64,000 bases of DNA from Fulvivirga lutea (GTDB taxonomy: Bacteria; Bacteroidota; Bacteroidia; Cytophagales; Cyclobacteriaceae): the NCBI RefSeq assembly GCF_017068455.1, contig NZ_CP070608.1, positions 186,001-250,000 of the forward strand, read 5' to 3'. Position 1 is the first letter of the stretch; every line of letters starts with the position of its first letter. The notes under the pieces were generated by a model that saw only the letters and a program-made list of their open reading frames with translations, ran no database searches and was not told the origin of the DNA. Below, piece after piece: positions 57,739 to 64,000 of this stretch. The position numbers were made by a program, and so were the translations under genes.

Positions 57739-58698
57739 CTAGTTGCCTCTTTTGGCTTCTTTCCTACGCTCTTTTTCAATCTTCTCTTTGCTTTTACCCA
57801 ATGGTGAGAAGAAGTGCTTAGGGTTAGTATCTATATGAATAAGCAGCCTATCTAAACTTTGAACAGCATCATTCAGGTTTACATATAATGAATCATCGTT
57901 AATGAGCTTTCCAAGAGTTCCTTCATTTTTAGAAAAATGCTCGATGGCAGAACTTAAATCTGAAAGTGCCTTGTTGGCTCTCTCAACAGTTGTTTGAAGT
58001 TCCATTTGTTTTAGTGAATCAGAAAAGGCTGTAAAATTTCTAATAGCTGGTTTAGTGCTCTTTAATGTTGTATTCAACTCCTTCCCTACCTGATCATAGG
58101 TAGTCATCATATCTATTGCACTTTTTCTTAGCTCATAAATAGATGCATTCAGTATTTTAGGACTTTTAGCTAATTCCTCCATCAACTGATTGACTCTTTC
58201 ACCATTACCTTGAAGGTTATCTAAAATCGCATTTATCTTTTTAATTGTTGCTTCAAGGTTATTTGCTACTGGTTGAGCACTTTCCGCTAAAATATCTGCG
58301 ATTCCCTTATCTAACTGTGCAATAAGTGTATCTCCACTTTGTAAGGGCACAGCCACATTTCCTCCTCTTAGTGAAATAGATTTATTGCCTAAGAAATCGC
58401 TGTTTAACACTGCCACGGTAGAATCACCAACAACAATCTCTCCTCTTATATCTAGCTCAACAAGTACCTTATCATTGTCATTTTGCAAAAGGGTAATTCT
58501 GCTCACTCTACCTACAGTAAACCCGTTAATCATGATTGGGTTAGATACATTTAAACCATCTATATTGGCATAAATGGCGTAGTATTTATCGTTGGAAGAA
58601 AAGAATTCCTGCCCCTTCAAATAGTTAAAGCCCAGGTATAATATACTTATACCTGCAACCATAAAAACGCCTACCTTAAATTCTTTAGATATTTTCAC
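57739..58698 (-). CDS. MlaD/MCE-domain lipid transport protein
   Basis: The 319-residue protein has one N-terminal helix (about 9-27) and an MCE domain (about 38-115) with YYAIYANIDGLNVSNPIMINGFTVGRVSRITL and the SDFLGNKSISLRGG end. A coiled-coil region follows (about 140-290). It should form hexameric rings in the periplasm that carry phospholipids between the membranes. The MlaE/MlaF partners are not in the window. It starts 4 bases after the amidase gene, so the pair is likely one transcript. Confidence 0.9.
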   Translation of the reverse strand: MKISKEFKVGVFMVAGISILYLGFNYLKGQEFFSSNDKYYAIYANIDGLNVSNPIMINGFTVGRVSRITLLQNDNDKVLVELDIRGEIVVGDSTVAVLNSDFLGNKSISLRGGNVAVPLQSGDTLIAQLDKGIADILAESAQPVANNLEATIKKINAILDNLQGNGERVNQLMEELAKSPKILNASIYELRKSAIDMMTTYDQVGKELNTTLKSTKPAIRNFTAFSDSLKQMELQTTVERANKALSDLSSAIEHFSKNEGTLGKLINDDSLYVNLNDAVQSLDRLLIHIDTNPKHFFSPLGKSKEKIEKERRKEAKRGN

Positions 58699-58702
58699 TT
58701 TG

Positions 58703-59485
58703 CTAGTTTAAGGATTCTATTTCATTTTTATAGTCTCGGAAAGCACGAAATATTCCTGAAGCTATATTTCCTTGTACTGATTCACTATTTAGTTCTTGCT
58801 CTTCTTTTGGGTTGGTGAGGTATCCTATTTCCACTAAAACACTCGGCATAGCTGTTCGCCAAAGCACCCAGAAACCAGCCTGTTTTACCCCGCGGCTATG
58901 TCTTCCGGCTCTCTTGCCAAACTGTTCTTCTATTTTACTAGCCAGATATAAACTATTTTCGATGTAAGCACTTTGGCTTAATGAAAATAAAATTTGAGAT
59001 TCGGGTGAATTGGGGTCGAAACCTTCATATTTTTCTTCGTAACCATCTTCATAAAGGATTACACTATTTTCTCTTTTGGCTACTTCAAAATTTCCTTGGG
59101 TTTTGTGCGCACCCATCACATAGGTTTCTGTACCATAAATGGTGTTTTTTGACACTGCATTTGCATGTATTGAAATGAAGGCATCAGCATTGTTCTTATT
59201 AGCAATATTAGCACGCTGTTCGAGTTCAATAAATTTATCAGCATCTCTTGTGTAAATAACTTTTACATCAGGCAAATACTCCTTTATATAACCACCAACC
59301 TTCATAGCAACATCTAGGGCTATGTCTTTTTCTTCGCTAAACTGACCGTGAGTACCAGGGTCATGACCTCCGTGGCCGGCATCAATAACTACCGTTTTGA
59401 TTTTAAAGTCAGATTTCCTGAGAGAGGTTGATGAAGTTAGCAAGGTTATTGCTAAGAGAACGGCTACGATGGCAATATTCTTCAC
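58703..59485 (-). CDS. N-acetylmuramoyl-L-alanine amidase
   Basis: This zinc Amidase_3 enzyme cleaves the amide bond between muramic acid and peptide in peptidoglycan. Zinc and catalytic residues are seen in VIDAGHGGHDPG (His), EEKDIALDVA (Glu), FISIHANA (His) and LVEIGYLTN (Glu). The start is uncertain: an open frame reaches 59629, but GTG 59485 begins VKNIAIVAVLLAITLL, a proper signal segment, and avoids overlapping LptD. The 260-residue product suits the family. It is 4 bases upstream of mlaD. Confidence 0.9.
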   Translation of the reverse strand: MKNIAIVAVLLAITLLTSSTSLRKSDFKIKTVVIDAGHGGHDPGTHGQFSEEKDIALDVAMKVGGYIKEYLPDVKVIYTRDADKFIELEQRANIANKNNADAFISIHANAVSKNTIYGTETYVMGAHKTQGNFEVAKRENSVILYEDGYEEKYEGFDPNSPESQILFSLSQSAYIENSLYLASKIEEQFGKRAGRHSRGVKQAGFWVLWRTAMPSVLVEIGYLTNPKEEQELNSESVQGNIASGIFRAFRDYKNEIESLN

Positions 59486-59588
59486 ATTCTTTCGCTTCTT
59501 CAGTGTTATTACAATAACTTTACACAAAATTGTAAAATTTTCATTAAATCCGAAAAGTAGGCCATACAAATTGAATTGTTTCATACCC

Positions 59589-62309
59589 GTGAAGTTTTGC
59601 CTTCTCTTTTTATTTTGTACTATTTTCACAATTCCGGGTTTAAGTCAAAACCCAGAAAATGAGCTGAATATTCAAACCGGAGATTTAAATGAAATCCCTG
59701 TTAAAAACGACTCATTATTAAGCAACGACTCAACAGTTGTAGCTTTAGACTCTTTAAGTAATCAAAACCCTGCTGACTCTGCCTCAAAACCGCCTCCTAA
59801 AGGAGACATAGAGACAACAATCAAATATTCAGCCAAAGATTCAATTAACTTTTCTGTTGACTCAAAAATTGTTCAGCTATATGGTGATGCAAAAATCAAA
59901 TATGGCTCAATTGAGTTAGAGGCAGAAAATATTACAATTGACTACAACAATAATACGCTTTCCGCCAAAGGAAAAGTAGATTCCACTGGAACAAAAATAG
60001 GTTTCCCGATTTTTAAAAATGGAAGTGAGGTATACGAAACCAAAGACATTACCTACAATTTTAAAACTGGTAGGGCCAGAATCTCTGAAGTAGTAACCCA
60101 ACAAGGAGAAGGGTACTTACATGGAGAAACCGTTTATAAAAATGCTCAGAACGAGTTATTTAGTATTGATAACTCATATACCACTTGCAATTTAGCGCAT
60201 CCACATTATCGGATTCGAGCCAAACGAACCAAAGCAATACCAGATGATAAAATAGTTTCTGGCCCAGCCAACTTAGAAATTAATGACGTACCTACACCTT
60301 TATGGCTACCTTTCGGAATGTTTCCCGCTAAGAATGAGGCCTCTTCCGGTGTTATTATTCCATCGTATGGTGAAGAAAGTAGAAGGGGCTTTTTCATTCG
60401 AGGAGGTGGTTATTTCTTTGATGTAAGCGACTATTTTAAGGCAACATTAACAGGCGATTTATACTCCAAAGGTGGTCATGGGATTAATTTTAATTCTGTA
60501 TATAAAAAGCGTTATGCGTTTAATGGAAACCTTAATTTTGCTTACACCAAAATTAGATTGAGCGATCAGATTGAGGATGAGTCTAACCAAAATGACTTTC
60601 GCCTTACATGGTCGCACAACCCTGAGAGTAAAGGGAATAGCAGGTTTAATGCAAGTGTTAATGCCGCTACCTCTACCTACAACCAAAATAACTTTATTGG
60701 TATTAACGGAGATGCGAACAGTAACCGTTTTGATAACGTAACTCGACAGTTAAGTTCCAATGTGGCATATTCAAAAACATTTGGAAATAGCCCTTTTACT
60801 TTAGGTATTAGCGCACGTCATAATCAGGATATTCGAACTCGTGAAGTTGACTTGCAGCTACCTTCTTTAACATTAAATATGGGTAACGTCTACCCCTTAG
60901 CTAGCGAAACAGGAACAGGACCTGGATGGATGGAAAAACTGAATTTGCGATATACTATGGCCGGTACAAATCAAATTACAAACAATGTTGGGCGTATTGG
61001 TGCTGATGAAGCTCAAGATAGTATCGCTCCTTTCGATTTTGACAACCTGGGGACTTTCTTTAAAAATGCTAAAAATGGTGTACGTCATACCATTCCTTTG
61101 AGTACATCTTTCAAAATGCTAAAGCACTTTACTGCCAGTCCCTCTCTTAACTATGAGGAAACTTGGTATTTCGAAAGTTTAATATGGGATTTGGATACTG
61201 CTAATCAGTCCAGAGCGGTTGTGGTTGATACGCTCAGTGGTTTCAACAGAATTTCAACCTATAGTGTTGGAACTAGCTTTAACACCAGACTTTATGGTAC
61301 GTATTTTTTCAAGAAAGGAAAAGTTGAAGCTATTAGGCATGTTATGAATCCAAATATTTCCTTTAATTACGCCCCAGACTTCAGTGATGATCGATATGGT
61401 TACTTCCAAAGGCTAGAAAATGAAAACGGTGATGAATTGCTACAATCTCGTTATCAAGGCTTTGTATATGGAAGTCCAAGAACTGGAGAAAATGCTTCAA
61501 TAGGTCTTTCACTCAATAATACTTTAGAAATGAAGGTAAAGGCCAAATCAGATACAGCTGAAGTTAAATCCAAAAAAGTACCGTTACTAAATAATTTTGG
61601 ATTTAGTACTAGCTACAATCTTGTAGCGGAAGAATTTCAATTATCAAATTTTAGCATAAGAGCAAATACATCCATCCTTGATAATAAATTCAATATAAAC
61701 TTTAATGGAACAATTGATCCGTATGTCTATATTTTAGATAGTATTAACTTCGATACAAGAGGACGAAAAAATGTATTTCAAAGAAGAATTGACAGGTACG
61801 CGTGGAATAATGGAGATGGGTTAGGCCAACTATCACAAGCAACAATAGCCATAAGCACAAACCTGAATCCTAAGGCCAGAAATAAAGATAATACGACCAA
61901 CAATGCAATTCAAAATTCGGATCTAAATCAAGACGACAAAGATTTCTTACTGGCTAATCCTGATTCTTATGTTGATTTCAATATTCCATGGAGTCTGAGG
62001 CTAAACTATAGTCTTAACTTTAGCCAGAGAGGTTTTGAAGATTCCAACACAACACAGTCGCTCAGATTTTCCGGAGATTTCTCATTAACTGAAAAGTGGA
62101 AAATAACCTTCAACTCTGGTTATGACTTTGAAAATAAAGATTTCACGACTACTCGACTCGGTATTACACGGGACCTGCACTGTTGGCAAATGGATTTCAA
62201 CTGGACTCCCTTTGGTCGATTCCAAAGCTATAGTTTTTCAATCCACGTGAAATCGTCTTTATTACAGGATCTTAAGATAGACAGAAACAGAAGTTTCTTC
62301 GATCGCTAA
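59589..62309 (+). CDS. lptD: LptD-like LPS assembly outer-membrane protein
   Basis: The 906-residue protein has a signal peptide (VKFCLLFLFCTIFTIPGLSQ from GTG 59589) and a Pro/Ser/Asp-rich linker. An OstA-type jellyroll (about 85-240, YGDAKIKYGSIELEAENITIDY) precedes a long C-terminal barrel (about 260-906) with alternating aromatic strands. LptD inserts lipopolysaccharide into the outer leaflet. The frame is open back to 59397, but that extension runs into the amidase gene. The protein is divergent from the amidase and ends before lysS on the other strand. Confidence 0.88.
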   Translation: MKFCLLFLFCTIFTIPGLSQNPENELNIQTGDLNEIPVKNDSLLSNDSTVVALDSLSNQNPADSASKPPPKGDIETTIKYSAKDSINFSVDSKIVQLYGDAKIKYGSIELEAENITIDYNNNTLSAKGKVDSTGTKIGFPIFKNGSEVYETKDITYNFKTGRARISEVVTQQGEGYLHGETVYKNAQNELFSIDNSYTTCNLAHPHYRIRAKRTKAIPDDKIVSGPANLEINDVPTPLWLPFGMFPAKNEASSGVIIPSYGEESRRGFFIRGGGYFFDVSDYFKATLTGDLYSKGGHGINFNSVYKKRYAFNGNLNFAYTKIRLSDQIEDESNQNDFRLTWSHNPESKGNSRFNASVNAATSTYNQNNFIGINGDANSNRFDNVTRQLSSNVAYSKTFGNSPFTLGISARHNQDIRTREVDLQLPSLTLNMGNVYPLASETGTGPGWMEKLNLRYTMAGTNQITNNVGRIGADEAQDSIAPFDFDNLGTFFKNAKNGVRHTIPLSTSFKMLKHFTASPSLNYEETWYFESLIWDLDTANQSRAVVVDTLSGFNRISTYSVGTSFNTRLYGTYFFKKGKVEAIRHVMNPNISFNYAPDFSDDRYGYFQRLENENGDELLQSRYQGFVYGSPRTGENASIGLSLNNTLEMKVKAKSDTAEVKSKKVPLLNNFGFSTSYNLVAEEFQLSNFSIRANTSILDNKFNINFNGTIDPYVYILDSINFDTRGRKNVFQRRIDRYAWNNGDGLGQLSQATIAISTNLNPKARNKDNTTNNAIQNSDLNQDDKDFLLANPDSYVDFNIPWSLRLNYSLNFSQRGFEDSNTTQSLRFSGDFSLTEKWKITFNSGYDFENKDFTTTRLGITRDLHCWQMDFNWTPFGRFQSYSFSIHVKSSLLQDLKIDRNRSFFDR

Positions 62310-62317
62310 TCATCCTA

Positions 62318-64000
62318 TTACTTTTGCCAACCCTTTACCTCGTCAATTGTAGGATTTTCAATCTCTAGCTTCATCTTCTTACGCATACCACAGATGTCAT
62401 TAAAAAGCTTATTTGGGTTTGCTTCTCTTATCTGTTTTGTAGCTGTAATCTCCATTTTATGTATAATAGGCAACAAATCTTCTCTTATACCTAACTTCTT
62501 AAAATCCTCATCTGTTGCTTTTACTGGCTTCCTCTCCGGTTTCATCTGAGGAAAGAATAGTACATCTTGAATGGAATTGGAGTTAGTCATTATCATACTT
62601 AATCGATCTATCCCTACGCCTAATCCTGCTGTTGGAGGCATTCCATATTCAAGAGCTCGCAAGAAATCTTCGTCCAAAGTCATTGCTTCTTCATCTCCTC
62701 GTTTACCGAGCTCCAATTGCTCCTGGAAACGCTGTCTTTGATCTATAGGATCATTTAATTCCGAGAATGAATTACATATTTCTTTTCCATTAGCTATTGC
62801 CTCAAATCTCTCTACCAAGCCTTCTTTGGTTCTATGCTTTTTGGCTAATGGAGACATTTCCACTGGATAATCTGTAATAAAAGTTGGTTGAATAAGCTGG
62901 CCTTCACATTTCTCCCCAAAAATTTCATCAATTAACTTACCCTTACCCATAGTTTCATCAACAGGTACTTTCAGCTCTTTCGCTGTTTTACGAAGCTCTT
63001 CTTCATTCATCTCAGAAATATCTATTCCTGTAAAATGCTCGATGGCTTCAAACATGGTAAACCTTTTCCAAGGCCTCTTAAAGTCAATTACATTCTTACC
63101 TACTTGAACTTCCGTAGTGCCATGAATGTCAAGTGCCACTTTCTCAATCATCTCTTCGACCAAATCCATCATCCAGTTATAGTCCTTATATGCCACATAT
63201 AACTCAACCTGGGTAAATTCAGGATTATGGAATCTTGACATCCCTTCATTTCTGAAGTCTTTAGAAAACTCATAAACCCCATCGAAACCCCCAACAATCA
63301 ATCTCTTTAAATAAAGTTCGTTGGCTATTCTTAGATACAAAGTCATATCTAAGCTATTGTGATGAGTTTTGAAAGGCTTTGCAGCAGCTCCTCCATAAAG
63401 TGGTTGTAATATTGGTGTTTCTACTTCCAGATAGCCCTTTTCATTCAAATACTCACGCATTGAATTCACCAGCCTTGTTCTCTTAATGAAGGTATCCTTG
63501 ATATGATCATTTACAATCAAGTCAACATATCGTTGTCTATATCTAAGCTCAGGATCTGCGAAAGCATCGTGTTTCACAATATTCCCATGTTCGTCTTCCG
63601 TTTCTTTAACAATTGGCAAAGGTCTGAGAGACTTGGAAAGTACTTTTAGTGAAGTTACATGGATAGAAATCTCACCGGTTTGAGTAGTGAACACATAGCC
63701 CTTTATTCCTATGATATCGCCTATATCAAGCAGCTTTTTAAAGACCGTATTATAAAGTGTCTTATCCTCGTCCGGGCAAATATCATCTCTTCGAATATAA
63801 ATTTGAATACGATCAGTTGAATCCTGAATTTCAGCAAATGATGCTGAACCCATGATTCTGCGGCTCATGATTCTACCTGCAATCGAGATGTTTTTATAAT
63901 CAATTTTCCTTCGTTCGTAATTTTCAAGGATTTCTTTGGCAGAAACATTTACCTCGTAAGGTTCAGAAGGATAGGGATTAATACCCAATTCTTCCAGTTT
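62318..64000 (-). CDS. lysS: Lysyl-tRNA synthetase, class II (5' end outside window)
   Basis: The gene runs off the right edge; about 560 C-terminal residues are visible. The OB-fold anticodon domain ([18 protein letters not shown]) is followed by class II motif 1, [12 protein letters not shown], and motif 2, [23 protein letters not shown]. Motif 3, [15 protein letters not shown], lies near the end. The frame continues upstream through [11 protein letters not shown], which matches the usual N-terminal LysRS boundary, so the internal TTG at 63988 is not the start. It attaches lysine to tRNA(Lys) in the cytoplasm. Confidence 0.96.
   Translation of the reverse strand, partial: KLEELGINPYPSEPYEVNVSAKEILENYERRKIDYKNISIAGRIMSRRIMGSASFAEIQDSTDRIQIYIRRDDICPDEDKTLYNTVFKKLLDIGDIIGIKGYVFTTQTGEISIHVTSLKVLSKSLRPLPIVKETEDEHGNIVKHDAFADPELRYRQRYVDLIVNDHIKDTFIKRTRLVNSMREYLNEKGYLEVETPILQPLYGGAAAKPFKTHHNSLDMTLYLRIANELYLKRLIVGGFDGVYEFSKDFRNEGMSRFHNPEFTQVELYVAYKDYNWMMDLVEEMIEKVALDIHGTTEVQVGKNVIDFKRPWKRFTMFEAIEHFTGIDISEMNEEELRKTAKELKVPVDETMGKGKLIDEIFGEKCEGQLIQPTFITDYPVEMSPLAKKHRTKEGLVERFEAIANGKEICNSFSELNDPIDQRQRFQEQLELGKRGDEEAMTLDEDFLRALEYGMPPTAGLGVGIDRLSMIMTNSNSIQDVLFFPQMKPERKPVKATDEDFKKLGIREDLLPIIHKMEITATKQIREANPNKLFNDICGMRKKMKLEIENPTIDEVKGWQK

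Noticed and set aside
57668-57742. A 24-residue plus-strand frame (MEQLSSIQ...) between the carboxylase and mlaD genes
   Set aside because: It is very short, has no promoter or recognisable product and runs into the stop codon of mlaD on the other strand.
59397-59588. The N-terminal extension of the LptD frame back to ATG 59397
   Set aside because: It overlaps the amidase coding sequence and places a polar tail before the clear signal peptide at GTG 59589.
59486-59629. The N-terminal extension of the amidase frame to ATG 59629
   Set aside because: It overlaps the LptD signal peptide and would bury the amidase signal segment inside the protein.

Overview
The window looks like a chromosomal segment of a marine or environmental Bacteroidota, most likely of the order Cytophagales (Fulvivirga/Marivirga/Roseivirga-like). 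The evidence is AT-rich DNA with few Shine-Dalgarno sites, many Bacteroidota-type promoters (-7 box TAnnTTTG, often only a few bases before the start codon), a type IX secretion C-terminal signal on a giant FG-GAP protein, a DUF2807 head-GIN protein, a TIGR03032 protein, an LptD-like OstA protein with a Bacteroidota-style extension, and a prfB gene with the classical programmed +1 frameshift. No rRNA, tRNA, CRISPR array, prophage or transposase gene was found. The assignment to an order is inference from gene content.

Layout. 1-10.2 kb: an outer-membrane-type protein cut by the left edge, the peroxiredoxin ahpC, an LPS/GTPase pair (waaA-rsgA), a minus-strand group (glycosyltransferase, FemAB-like acyltransferase, Mpo1-like, DUF4442), then an FAD oxidoreductase, an NhaC antiporter and a DEDD exonuclease. 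10.2-12.8 kb: an accessory island with strong palindromes, a small lipoprotein framed by an inverted repeat, 467 gene-free bases, small unknown genes, a decayed yigZ copy and a membrane protein. 12.8-20.2 kb: yigZ, an EamA transporter, a DUF2807 protein, and a TPR histidine kinase/LuxR-type regulator pair followed by two secreted unknowns. A shared 19-bp box lies before both the regulator gene and the secreted-protein pair. 20.2-30.9 kb: mostly housekeeping genes (YhhN, MFS, prfB, ilvE, PduO, ABC ATPase, TetR with an alpha/beta hydrolase, NRDE, rnhB, Nudix, MATE).

30.9-34.8 kb: an ECF sigma factor, a fatty-acid desaturase, a thioredoxin-like gene, DoxX, a SET-domain protein and an acyl-CoA thioesterase. 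Three of the upstream regions here carry an AACTGTC[A/T]GTT box. 34.8-40.3 kb: a three-gene operon of lipoprotein, TIGR03032 protein and a 1335-residue FG-GAP/LRR/Ig/T9SS protein. 40.4-49.4 kb: PlsC, gatC, a 1000-residue membrane-TPR protein, gcvT, a GIY-YIG gene bracketed by palindromic repeats, a Cache-HAMP-GAF sensor, comB and mazG. 49.4-64 kb: dtd, DUF1232, an A-type Fe-S carrier lacking most cysteines, folB, DivIVA, WD40, a phosphopantetheinyl transferase, a redoxin, a SirB1-like protein, an acyl-CoA carboxylase beta subunit, MlaD, an amidase, LptD, and lysS cut by the right edge.

The most interesting points are the self-wired two-component system with duplicated operator/promoter architecture, the GIY-YIG gene packaged between palindromic repeat modules, the cassette-like island at 10.2-12.1 kb, and the palindromic operators in front of lipid and branched-chain genes. 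No wholly new defence-type system was recognised.
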